From Gigaspora margarita (taxonomy: Eukaryota > Glomeromycota > Glomeromycetes > Diversisporales > Gigasporaceae): a DNA stretch of 64,000 nt. The position numbers and the translations under genes were made by a program. The notes beneath the pieces are model-generated. The model did not search any database. It saw only the letters and a list, made by a program, of their open reading frames with translations, and had not been told where the DNA came from. The DNA lies in assembly GCA_009809945.1 (NCBI GenBank), contig WTPW01000063.1:459229-523228 (forward strand), in the 5' to 3' direction. Positions 46,308 through 57,030 of this stretch are shown here, piece by piece (within the stretch, counting starts at the first letter, position 1; each line of letters opens with the position of its first letter).

Positions 46308-46563
46308 TAGAGTTCCTATATTGGGTCAATTTGAATTTGATCAAATCAAATTGGCCCTGATTTGAATTTGATTTGATTCAAATATTTGGATTTGAATTTG
46401 AATTTTTAATAGTAATTTTCAAATCAAATCAAATATTTGTCAAATCAAATCAAATTTGGCCAGATTTGAATTTGATCAAATCAAATATAGTCAAATTTGA
46501 ATTTGAATTTGATCAAATATTTGATTCAAATATTTGAAAATCAAATCAAATTGTGGAACCCTA
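46308..46563. mobile_element. hAT-type MITE, 256 bp
   Basis: Ends TAGAGTTCC and, inverted, TAGGGTTCC; 8-bp target duplication GCATCATA/GCTTCATA (one mismatch). The interior is built of ATTTGAATTTGATCAAATC phrases in both orientations, so it is highly self-complementary. Copy A of the host repeat lacks it. Confidence 0.85.
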
Positions 46564-46607
46564 GCTTCATAAGATAAATGATCTATATATACACTAGCCT
46601 TAATTGG

Positions 46608-46770
46608 GATTTTACTAATTTTCCCTATTATAAAAGGTGATTTCTTAGGCGAAGTTTTGTGATAAATGTGACTTTTCAAAAAAAAAGCAATTGTTGTTTT
46701 GATCATCACATTACACCTGATCTTGCATTCTGATTGGTCAATATCAAATGATGGGTAAATTAGTAAAATC
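46608..46770. mobile_element. MULE-type MITE, 163 bp
   Basis: Ends GATTTTACTAATTTTCCC and, inverted, GATTTTACTAATTTACCC; perfect 9-bp duplication CTTAATTGG (46599-46607, 46771-46779). Copy A at about 43703 shows the uninterrupted site. The inner CATTACACCTGATCTTG recalls the MITE at 301-643. The ORF 46491-46709 is incidental. Confidence 0.93.
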
Positions 46771-46984
46771 CTTAATTGGTTGACTAAAAATTATATTAAA
46801 AAAATATCAACTATATAACTTCGCGGGTTTCGAACTGATGACCAAGTGAATAGAAGTTGCTGCTTTACTATTTGCACCATGTAATCCAATTTATATAGTA
46901 AATTTTGATAATACTTTAAAACTAATACTAGTGCCACCAGATTGTCCAATTAAATTTTCATATTTGATCACATTTATAGATAAA

Positions 46985-47230
46985 TTAATTTTTTTAGTTT
47001 TTTTTCATATTAAATTTTTTTTCGTATTTAATACTTAATTTTTTTCTTGTACTTTATTTTTTTATATTTATTTTTTTTCTTTTATTTAATTTTTTTTTCA
47101 CAATTTAATTTTTTTTGTATTTAATAATTTTTCTGTATTTATCTTATTTTTTTTCTTTTTATTTAATTTTTTTTTTGTATTTAACAATTTTCCATATTTA
47201 ACAATTAATTTTTTTTCATATATAATTTTT
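46985..47230. repeat. T-rich degenerate repeat
   Basis: Phrases of TTTAATTTTTTTTnGTATTTAA repeat irregularly. The minus-strand ORF (47098-47304) is Lys/Asn low complexity. Confidence 0.6.
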
Positions 47231-47514
47231 TCTATAGGAAATTCTATTTTGACCTGGATCGATTCTTTGGGACATTGAGGGCCAGAATTATGATAATGTT
47301 CCAATTATGAAATAGTTTATTATCCATGTTATACACTTTCTGTGAAAACAGATAGATAATTATTAAAACATATTACAATTTCTTTTGTAACTTCGAAGCT
47401 AACTAACTTGCATTGTAAATGAATAAAGTTTCTTATAACAAGTTACACATTCTTTATTACTATATTTATTCTTCATCTATTATTAACAAAATTATACTAT
47501 CACATATATACCTA

Positions 47515-47620
47515 TTTGACCTAGAGAAAAACAATAATTATTTATAAGGTGCTAAAAATCCTGAAAAAAAATCCAATGATAACAGATTAATGAACTTTAT
47601 AAGATAAATATCTAATGTTT
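47515..47620 (+). promoter_or_regulatory. Upstream block (2), 3' part
   Basis: GACCTAGAGAAAAACAATAA through TAAGGTGCTA to TAAGATAAATATCTAATG corresponds to the last 110 bp of the conserved block before the B genes. It now abuts a different ORF. Confidence 0.6.
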
Positions 47621-48228
47621 TTACAATTTCTATTTATTATAATTTTTGATATTGCTTTACTACTCATCTTTTATTTTATTCTTTCAAATAATATATGGGC
47701 TATTTGGACATTAGTTATTTTATTTGCTTCACCAATTATTTCAATAATCTTCAATTTTATTTTTTGCAAACAATTTGATGTTATGGGAATGATTAGTATA
47801 ATCAGAATTGCTTCTGCAATTATATTAAAATGTTTCAAAATTTTATTCATTAGGATTATCATTTATATCTGGTGTAATAGGTTTAGTACTTGCTATTACC
47901 TTAATTCTGATCAAGGTTAGATCATTCGAAATGAGGCCCTTTGCATATTATTGTAGTAAAAATTTAGGTTTAGGAAGTTGTAAAGGTTTAGCAAAAGTTG
48001 AATCTTTTTCTGAGTGTTGTAAAGATATTGGAGAAATTATACATTGTTTCAATGAGCACTTATCATTGGAACAGCTATTTGGGGTTTGTATTTCTTCTTC
48101 AATTGCAAATCCTTATTATCATTGTTTGCACAAATGGGAGTAATAATATTGATAATAATAATTATGATAGAGTTTTTTATTATACAGTTCCTTGGCTAAG
48201 TGTATTTAATGGCTTTTTTTCTTGTTGA
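47615..48228 (+). pseudogene. Membrane protein remnant, two frameshifts
   Basis: Frame 1 (47615-47920) begins MFLQFLFIIIFDIALLLIF and has two to three hydrophobic spans. Near 47845 the sense passes to another frame: SLGLSFISGVIGLVLAITLI, then KVRSFEMRPFAYYCSKNLGL and a Cys-containing segment (GLGSCKGLAKVESFSECCKD) to about 48130. A third frame then gives YDRVFYYTVPWLSVFNGFF and a stop at 48226. The composition shifts from apolar to normal protein as in a real multi-span protein, so I take it as one decayed gene. I do not recognise the family. A conserved upstream block of the Sel1/kinase loci ends where it begins. Confidence 0.5.
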
Positions 48229-48470
48229 ATACAAAATAAAGGATTTAAAAAAGATAATCCAAATCATGCTTAATTGAATAATAGATTAATTGATAAATTT
48301 TTATGATTAGTTTATGTCAATATCTATAATTATTTAACTTTTAATTATTTTAGCTTTTGATTGTATTAATCTATTGGCAGAAAATTTTTGATTTTCTTCA
48401 AATATTAGTGTTACTATCTTTCATATATTTTTCAAAATATTCTAAGACATCTGTATTTTTTATATTCGTT

Positions 48471-48645
48471 ATTTATTTATTTATTTTTTTTTATTTAATT
48501 CTTTGAATAAATTATATTTATTTGTTTTTTTTTTATTTAATTCTTTGAATAAATTATATTTATTTGTTTTTTTTTATTTAATTCTTTGAATAAATTATAT
48601 TTATTTGTTTTTTTTATTTAATTCTTTGAATAAATTATGTTAATT
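48471..48645. repeat. Tandem repeat, 4 units of 40-42 bp
   Basis: Unit: T-run plus ATTTAATTCTTTGAATAAAT then TATATTTATTTG. Units get shorter by one T each (periods 42, 41, 40). Confidence 0.8.
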
Positions 48646-49634
48646 ATAAACTTGAGTGAATTATTTTAATTACTTATATAAATTTCATCATACTTACCTA
48701 AGTTAGTGTAAACTAAATGAAATTAAATAGTAATGGTCGTAAATCCAAATAGATAATTTTTTTACAGTCATAACATGTTAAAGTAACCAAGATAAAAATT
48801 AATAATTAATATTTATGAACTTGAGTAACATTTTAAACAATTCAATTAATAAATTTTCATTATAATCACCTAAATCAATTTGAACAAAATTAAATAGAAA
48901 ATAGCCAAGAACCTGAATAGCATATTATAAATATAGATTAATAAACTTTTTTTATAGTTACACAAAAATTAAAGCAAAACAAATGAAACTAATTATATGA
49001 TTATCCACATAGATATTGCATAATTATCATTTGAATTTGGTATCAAAAATGCCATGCTGGGTTTCTACTGAACAGGTCACATTACTCAAATAACAAAATA
49101 AAATAAATATCATGTGAGGAGGCTTCATTGACAAAACAATTGTATTACTGTATTATGTGAAATGATATTGTAAAAAGATGGTTTAATGTCTACTTTTGTA
49201 ACCATGGTTGACTAAATTACAACTTTTTTTTACTGCACTACTATATCCTCAACCAGCATGCAAAATTTTAATGTGATATCACATATTTTGGTTTAACCAG
49301 AGGTTTTAAATATAGCATTAATAAAACTTGCGATAGTATAACATATGAGTGCAGCACAGCAAAAACTCCCTGAAACATTGTAGTAAATTATACACGTGTT
49401 TCAATACATACAATTGAAGTTCTTCAGAGGGTAAGCTTTGCATAGTGAAAATAATAATTTTGTTTACAGATTTTCATTGCACAGAACTTATACTGAATTA
49501 ATATAACCCGGTTCAAAAAGATAAATACCTCTAATAATTATAAAGAAAAATTCTTATAAAAATTTATTAAAATTTTAAAATTATAGGTTGATTCTCTAGG
49601 TTTGGGAAATAAAAATTAATATAAATTTAACTTA
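48646..49634. other. AT-rich DNA with a weak 172-bp direct duplication
   Basis: Phrases 'aacttgagt-aa', 'aaattaaatag-aa', 'ata-attttttt-acagt' recur from 48646 and from 48818. No gene to 49634. Confidence 0.4.
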
Positions 49635-50760
49635 TTTTAATTCCATATAGTCTTCAAGTGAAGATTCATCATCAGATTCATCATTAACATCTCTAACTTC
49701 TTTTTTATTTTTTTTGCAAAATTAAGTGCTTTTGCTATAAACCTATAATAATTTTAGAATTTACCTTTTTTTTAAAGCCCAAAGAAGTTTATTTCTAATT
49801 TCAAGAATATTTGTGTGCTGACCTGACTTCGCTACTTCATCTTTTATAAAAGCCCAAACACCTTCAATCAATTGAAGTTCACAGTGGTATGGTGAAATAA
49901 AAAAAACTCTATAACCATATTGTTTAGCTATTTCTACACGCGCAACAGAAACATGCTTCTTATTTTGTTTTACAAGCTCAAGAATTTTTGCTTTATACAT
50001 ATCAGAAAAGGTAACAAATTCTTGCTAATTAACCAATTCAAACTTTCTAATTTTCTTGAAGCAGAATTTGGTACTTCTTTAACTGCATATGATAACAGGC
50101 CCATCCATGTGAATGTCAGTTTCACCACATTTTTCTTTAATTGTAATGCATAATTTTGTACAGTAAATAAAGATTCAAAAATATTAGAATTAAAATTGTC
50201 ATGATAATCTATTTAATCATGGAATCTTAACAGCATCTGGATATGGTGCTTTAATAGTTTGTTCACAAATATCCAGAACCAGCTCACCATATATTTTAGT
50301 TGTATTTCCACTACAAAAAGTAATAATCACTCCAAAAATTACAAGAAGTGGCCCATGATCCAGTTTTAAACCAATCCCTTTATGAGAAATCCAAGTATTG
50401 GATGTTATATGACAATAATAATACTTCAGGTCGCTTTGGAATATCATTTATTTTTTTGTAAATTTAATAGGCGATTACGAATACTGAATAAAGCATTTTT
50501 TGGAGATTCATGCACTACATTACTACAATTATCACAGCCATAGCAATAGCCCAAAAATATGCAGTACACGAAGAAGTTGCCATTTAAAAAGCCTAAACTC
50601 ATTTCAGTAAGAAATTTGCGCAAACTAGTGTTGAAATAGGATTCTCATTTTTATTCTCACTAATAATTTTTTCACGCAAAAGTGAAACGATATTAGGATT
50701 AGATTTTAATAGGGGACACCAATTGGTTTGTGTGTAATAATTGTGCTGGCTTTCTATTTA
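49635..50760 (-). pseudogene. DDE transposase remnant (Tc1/mariner-like end)
   Basis: On the minus strand, VARVEIAKQYGYRVFFISPY leads into HCELQLIEGVWAFIKDEVA (49.8-50.0 kb), matching the DDE_3-type ending PxYHxxLNPIExxWxxxK of Tc1/mariner/IS630-like transposases. The C-terminus reads DESDDESSLEDYMELK near 49640. Upstream fragments (50217-50447: GLKLDHGPLLVIFGVIITF) appear to be earlier parts of the same protein. Stops and frameshifts separate the pieces. No terminal repeats located. Not functional. Confidence 0.65.
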
Positions 50761-51190
50761 GTCCATTCATAGATTACCTGACCAATGGTACATTCTGAAA
50801 TTTCTGGGATCTCAGCAACATACTTGCATAATATTGTTTATTTTTTATTTTTATTTTATTTTATTTTTATTTTATTTTATTTTTCTTGATGAGAAGTTTT
50901 TCTTAGCAAAGTATTTATAAGTGTTTACGACCATTTTTTCTTATTATTTAAGGGACAGAATTTTACTTTTTACCATATAGAAACATTCTAGGACGATAAA
51001 AATGATATACAAGAAGTATTGTTACCAACTTTAAAACTGAACAAGAAATTGATCTATAATGATTGGAATTAATGTAGCTCCCACATAGGTGATACCAATA
51101 ACCCAATATTATATAGACAAGCTGCCCTAACGATTAATATGACAATGAAGATCAATCAAGAAATATCATAAATTGGACGTTCAATGCTGT
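50761..51190. other. Spacer with (TTTTA)n run
   Basis: A TTTTA/TTTTTA simple repeat lies at about 50838-50884. Otherwise nothing seen. Confidence 0.5.
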
Positions 51191-51198
51191 ATTAACAA

Positions 51199-52346
51199 TA
51201 GTGATGGGCAATGCGCGGGATCCGCGCGGGATCCCGCGCGGGATGCGCGGGATTTAAAAACTCCCGCGCGGGATTTTTAATATAAGATTGTCTGGCCTGC
51301 GTTAGCATATCATCTGGCCCGCATTAAAAATTATCCGGCCTGCTTTAACATAAGTGGGCCAATTCCTAATTAGTATTTGATGTAAATAAAAATATTATGC
51401 ACGCATTAACTTTTGATTTGTTTCTCGTTCCACATTTATACGTACGTACTGTGCGTATAGATATAATGCGCAAACTGTATATTGAAATATAATTTTTAAG
51501 TTGTCATTATTAATAAAGTGGGAATCTATTATTGATTATTATTGAGTATAAAAGTGACTATTTGATCAGAAATTATAAGCCCGATTATTTTCTTATGAGT
51601 CGTTTATAATTTTGTATGTATATAACCTTATTACTTATAAATTTACAGTAGCACATTTATATCTCGTTATGCACCTGATTACTTATAAATTTTTGTACGC
51701 TATATGGTTTGATCGTTTTGTTGGCATTTTAATTTTTAAATATAATAATATTTTAAAAATAAATTGATAAAATTGAATTTTACTAAATCTCACCAGTGGT
51801 GATTGTCACCGCTCTATTAAAGAACTGGTGTTTAGAGTTAGGATTATGTTAGTTTAGGGTTAGAAGGTTAGTTTATATGTAAAATTTTGTGCTGAGAACT
51901 TTTACCTAATATCCAAAGGTTCGTTATAATAATAAATTATTTTGTTATTGAAGGTTTTTTTAATTTTTTCTTTAACTTCGCTATTGATTTGGTTACACGA
52001 AATCCTAAAATCTGATTGGTCGTACATATGAATGGTGACAATCACCGCCGGTGAGATTTAGCAAAACTCGATAAAATTAAACAAATCTGAATTGATAAAT
52101 TTAATAATTATAAGATTAAAATGTTTTAAAAGTAGGCAAAATCTATACAAGCATTATATTTGTAATAAAATGCAGTAAGGTTTATAAGAAATGATTATGA
52201 TTTTAACGAGAAATTACATTCCTGGTGATGATTTATATATATATATTTGATTAGTCGTGAAAAATTCGGAAACTCTACTCGATCCCGCGAATCCCGCGCG
52301 GATCCCGCGCGGGATTTTTTAAAAAATCGGGTTTTGCCCATCACTA
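51199..52346. mobile_element. Non-autonomous hAT element, 1148 bp
   Basis: Ends TAGTGATGGGCAA and, inverted, TAGTGATGGGCAAAAC, with the perfect 8-bp duplication ATTAACAA (51191-51198, 52347-52354). Both subterminal regions carry repeats of CGCGCGGGATCC-type motifs, giving a strongly GC-rich rim in a very AT-rich genome; these may be transposase-binding sites or hairpins. No transposase ORF. It contains a nested MITE. Confidence 0.95.
51775..52069. mobile_element. MULE-type MITE nested in the hAT, 295 bp
   Basis: 36-bp terminal inverted repeats start GARTTTTRCTAAATCTCACC and continue RGYGGTGATTGTCACC. Perfect 9-bp duplication GATAAAATT (51766-51774, 52070-52078). The interior carries GTTAGTTTAGGGTTAG, like its relative at 301-643. 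It must be younger than its hAT host. Confidence 0.94.
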
Positions 52347-52354
52347 ATTAACAA

Positions 52355-54224
52355 GTATAATTTGGATTGTTACACATTTAATAATATAAAGAATTTTAAA
52401 TCAATTTAAAGCATATTTTTATTGTCATTTATTTCTTTATTATAAAAATAACTATTATCATTTAGGAATAAATTAACCAATATCAAGCTAAAAAAAAAAA
52501 TTGATAATTTCATTGCTTGATAACTAATTTTTTAATTTATTGCTGAATTGCAATTTTTTGACTTTATTAAGTAAATAAATATATATTTTTATAAGTTAAA
52601 ATATTATAACATTATGTAATATTAAGAATATAATATATTAAAAATCTATACCTATTTATGTCAAAGAAATCAGGTTCACATGACCTTTAGCATTAAAATA
52701 TACACTAGTTGGTCCATTAGTAACTTGTAATGTAAAATTATAATAATCATGAAAACCATCATTTCTGTAAGGAATTATCTGGAATCATTCATTCGGCCAT
52801 CTTCTCTTTGATTTATTATGTTATTGTTATCACCTTAGCATGTAAGCATTGTACAGACCATTGTTCATGTGAAAAAAAGCAGTGATGGGTGCATTATTTG
52901 GGTTGCTTCTTATAACATCATAAGCAAATGCTACAAAAAAAAATTATTATAAACACATACACTTGATTTTTTATATATAACAAATAACAATTAATAGAGT
53001 TTTGTACAAGTGCCTTCGCAATTAAGTGACAGTTGGTGTATGCTAATAAACGATAAGATAATCAACAATTTCAAATTAGAAGAAAAATACATTTTTTAAG
53101 TTTTAAAGTATATAGAAGCAGAAATACAGTGCTATATTGATCTTGCTAGAATATTGAGCCATTATAAAAAATTTTTTTCAAGGTGACTGGCATCTTTATT
53201 ATCATCTTATAATTGCAAAATTGTAAATCTTGAATATAAATAAAATGATTTTTGTTACTATTTTGTAATAATTACCTTCTGTCAATATTCATTTTATAAA
53301 TTAAAAATTACCTGTTTTCTATATCCAATAGATTATAATATATTAAAGATACAACTTTAAGACAGGATAACACTGATCTTAACCATTAATATAGGTGTAG
53401 AAATCGATTATATTTATCACAGTTAGCAAAATGTTGCTCACAAACATCTGATTTTCATCGACTAAACTATGAATGTGATTTTAATAAATTTTGATCTGGC
53501 AACAAAAATCATGCAACTTTGCAATTAACAATTCTGAAAATTTACCCTTTTTGTGAAAAAAAATTGACTTTTGACCATTAAATAATTTAGATCCAAAGAG
53601 CAACTCTTTATATAGTGAATTGCATTTTTTTACACGAGAAATAGAAAATTAGTAGTTGCCATTCGATTATAAAATCGATTATAGATTTTCAATTTTTAAA
53701 AAAGTATTATGCTTTTCTTAGAAAGGCATACATGTTTACCTCAAATGCGTTTCATCTACTTTTGAACATATTTGTTCTGAAGGCACCGACATAGTTTTGT
53801 ATTGCAATAAAATCTTTGACTATTCAAGACATATCCATACAATGAAAAATATTGAGTTTTCAAATTAATTCATTGATGATTAGCAACTAAACAACTAAAT
53901 ATAAGTTCATTCATTGGACTGTTTAAAACTATTGTTATTGGTAAAAATGTGGCGCAACAAGGTGATTCCCAAAGAAAAGATTATAATATCCATGCTTGAA
54001 TCAACCATATAGCTATCAAATGTATCTTGTAAAAAATCCTGAATTAATGAAAGTTGTTAAGATCCATTTGAACAATTATTATGAAAATATAAAAAAAAAA
54101 GTTATTAATAAATATTGTTTAAAATTACAAAAATATTATAACATATATTATAACTTTGTGATTGGTTTCACAGCTCTAAACTAGCTCCACATAATACAAA
54201 CTGAGTCGTTAGTTAGCTGAGCGG
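52355..54224. other. AT-rich intergenic DNA
   Basis: No recognisable gene; the ORF at 53996-54184 is low complexity. No structured repeat noticed. Confidence 0.5.
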
Positions 54225-54232
54225 CTCTTGAG

Positions 54233-54507
54233 CAGTGTTTAAAATAGAAATTTTAATTTACTGGTACATGTATAAAAAAATACCAGTTCAAAAAAAAAAA
54301 AACCTGTAAAAAATTTTATATAAATAAGTATTTGTAGTTAATTTGATAGCCAACTTAGTTAGCAGTATGTAAGAATCTATCTTGTTAATATGTACCAGTT
54401 TCTTCAAAAAATTTTGGATCATGCACTGTTTGTTGCACCAGTTCAATTTTAAAATACCGGTATATGCAATATAAAAAACGGTAGATCTGGATTTTTATCA
54501 TGCATTG
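54233..54507. mobile_element. Small hAT-like element, 275 bp
   Basis: Perfect 8-bp duplication CTCTTGAG (54225-54232, 54508-54515) around a segment starting CAGTGTTTAAAATAG and ending (inverted) CAATGCATGATAAAAAT. Terminal similarity is short and imperfect, but the ACTGGTA/TACCAGT phrases are inverted through the element. Confidence 0.75.
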
Positions 54508-54765
54508 CTCTTGAGATGAACTCAGTTAAGCTGATTGGTTCATGGCTTTGCAGAGCCGTTTTGCATCACTACTTATACTATACCCAAATGGCTTATAAAA
54601 GCAGTGATAAAAGACTCTGATGTTAGGCTTAATGGTAGGCACAAGTAGATAGAAATAATGCACCCTATTATCTGTACTCATCAATTAACCATAATATCTC
54701 TCCATACTACCTTTGTTTAAAGCTTAGTAAATCATTACTCATGACTAATAAAGCATAACCATAAA

Positions 54766-54885
54766 TTGGGTCATCACAAAAAATTCGGTTTGTATTAGTA
54801 AATGATTGACTTAGATGAGCCATGCAGCAGCAAATGTAAGCCAATCATTTACTTGATAGAGGAAATTTAGTAGTCGCATGACCAA
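54766..54885. mobile_element. Small palindromic element, second copy
   Basis: AGTAAATGATTGACTTA pairs with TAAGCCAATCATTTACT around GCAGCAGC. Inverted relative of 44038-44140. Confidence 0.5.
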
Positions 54886-56650
54886 TATTTAGAATTATTA
54901 ATTTATGATGATGTTTTAAGTTGATTGATAAATATAAGGATATGTATTATTACTATAGAAAATTTAATAATTCTAACACATCATGACGTTTGTCATACAT
55001 GTGCACGAGATTGTGGTATAGCACCATTTTAATAATCGAATCAAATGATGGTCAAATAAAAAAATGACCTTACTTTAAATGGTAAGCCAATGATCGTAAT
55101 TATGAAGTCATATTTCTAAAAGGAATTTTATCAAAGCAGGGTTTTTCAAAATCAGGATTGTCCATATCAAAAAAATTAAACAGAACCATCCCCACAATTT
55201 ATGTGATCATACTGGGTTAAAATTATCAAAAAAGAGTATTGCAGATCTTTTAGGCTTAGTCTCAGCATCAACTGCAGTAATTAAAATTAATTTTCAAACA
55301 ACTGTACGTATATGGATTATATGTTATATTTAGCGCTAAATTATAATTGTATCATGTTTCTGGTTTTAGTGTGACAACCTACCCTAATGCGTTAAAATAT
55401 TCTGTAATATCATATTTACACAATATACATACAAATTATTTATTTTAGTTAAGTCAAACCCATTCCATCAATGATCTTAAAGTTTGTAGCGAAATACTAG
55501 GCAATCATAAATAAATTTAAATTATACGCATGTGATCACAAAATATGGTTAAGACTTGATCATTCGAAACAATAAGCGGATTGAAATTTGTGAGCAAAGG
55601 AGGCAAAGAAATATGCAATTATATTGAAATGAATATGCTCACCCAACCAGTATTTCTCACCTGTATAATGTAGGCTAGTCGTCAATGTGAAAATGTGAAT
55701 AATAGTAATAGAATTTAGTTATTTGTTATGAAAATGCTAGAAAGGATTGTGAGTTACAAATAAGGCTTCTCACAATAGAATCAGCTACTCTTGGCATGGG
55801 TACTAGAGCTATCTTCTTTTTACTAGTGACTTAACTCTTTTCATATAAATCCTGGCTGGGTTTGGTGGTTGCTGTTCGTGGTAAACAATTTTATATCACA
55901 TTCATCTGTATTTGGATCTCTAGAAACTCGTGCGATCTTCACATATTCAATGAATATGGTTGCTATTTAGGACATTTATAATGACCCAAATCATGCAATG
56001 ATTAGAATCACATAGTCAACGCTAATTATCACATGGTTTAATAGCAATTATATTCCTGAATACATGAAAATTCAATTCTTCATCCAAAGAGTGCCATAAT
56101 CATGTCCTGCCACTGGCATGGGCCCTGTGATCTGTATATACTATATGCAAGTAACATACGTACATATGTACATGAACGTACATACGTTAACTTGAACAAA
56201 ATTATTAGTAGTCATGCTATTATTATATTCTACTATTAGCTGATTAAAGCTGATAGTGATGCCTGCATGTGCAATTTTTTTTTTAATGCACAATTTTCTT
56301 TGTTTAATAAAAAAACACTAAAACAATGAATTGAACCTGAAAAAAGATTTTTAAAAAAGGGACCAGGAGCTATGTAAAAACTAGATTTACAAAAATGCTG
56401 AATAAATCTTGAGAACTATATAAAAATTTGTCAAATCTATAATAGTCAACTTTTGTTTTTATATGTATTTTCACTTAAAACTGGTTTCATATGTTGAGTG
56501 TTGAATTTTTCACTAATTCTATTTTCATTAAAAAGATGTAAATTTAAACTCTTCAAAAAATTTTTATTATAATTTACAATATCAGATTATTAAAAACCAG
56601 CAAAATCATGTTAACATACTACCTGTTACATATTCTAATATTAGTTAGTT
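54886..56650. other. AT-rich intergenic DNA
   Basis: Near 55215-55265 a short stretch reads LKLSKKSIADLLGLVSASTA, which looks like a helix-turn-helix of a transposase, but it is too short to call. ACGTACATACGT palindromes occur near 56155-56190. No gene. Confidence 0.4.
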
Positions 56651-56654
56651 GAAC

Positions 56655-56740
56655 TAGACGGCAAAGCCGTCTGTCTAAAAAATATAAATTGTATGTACGT
56701 TGTGAAGGGCTCCCGCCTTAGGAGTTTTCTTTTTATTATT
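56655..56740. repeat. Hairpin-bearing repeat boundary
   Basis: AGACGGCAAAGCCGTCT is a perfect stem-loop, followed by GGGCTCCCGCCTTAGGAG. Such GC-rich hairpins stand out against the AT background. They recall, but do not match, those at 14.9-15.3 kb. Confidence 0.5.
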
Positions 56741-56871
56741 ATTATTTCTTATTATTTTTCATTTTTATTGTTATACATATATATATATCTTGTTTATTTA
56801 TTAGTAGTATTAGTCATACATATATTATTGTTCTCTAAATAGGCTTTATTCGTACCTGTATTAGTCAGATC

Positions 56872-57000
56872 GTTCTGATATATCAGATCAGTCTGATATG
56901 GCAGATCAGTACGATATAACAGATCAGTCCGATATGGCAGATTGGTATGATATGTCAGATCGGTACAATATGTCAGATTGGTACGATATCAGATCGGGTA
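56872..57000 (+). repeat. 18-bp in-frame minisatellite, about 7 units
   Basis: Unit CAGATCAGTCTGATATGG with substitutions. The plus-strand ORF 56898-57086 reads it as a hexapeptide repeat (MADQYDITDQSDMADWYDMS...). The unit is a multiple of three and most changes keep an Asp-X-Tyr-Asp-Met pattern, but no start signal or flanking exon is evident. Confidence 0.7.
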
Positions 57001-57030
57001 ATTCAACTATTAGTTTCACCATAAAACCTG

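Larger units (their letters stand above)
46183..46965 (-). repeat. Composite inverted tRNA-like repeat, copy B, with two nested MITEs
   Basis: Same arrangement as copy A: a shortened plus-strand unit (46190-46285), then the tail junction, then a full minus-strand unit (box B reverse complement at 46826-46836, box A at 46868-46879). It is interrupted by the elements at 46308-46563 and 46608-46770. Confidence 0.7.
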
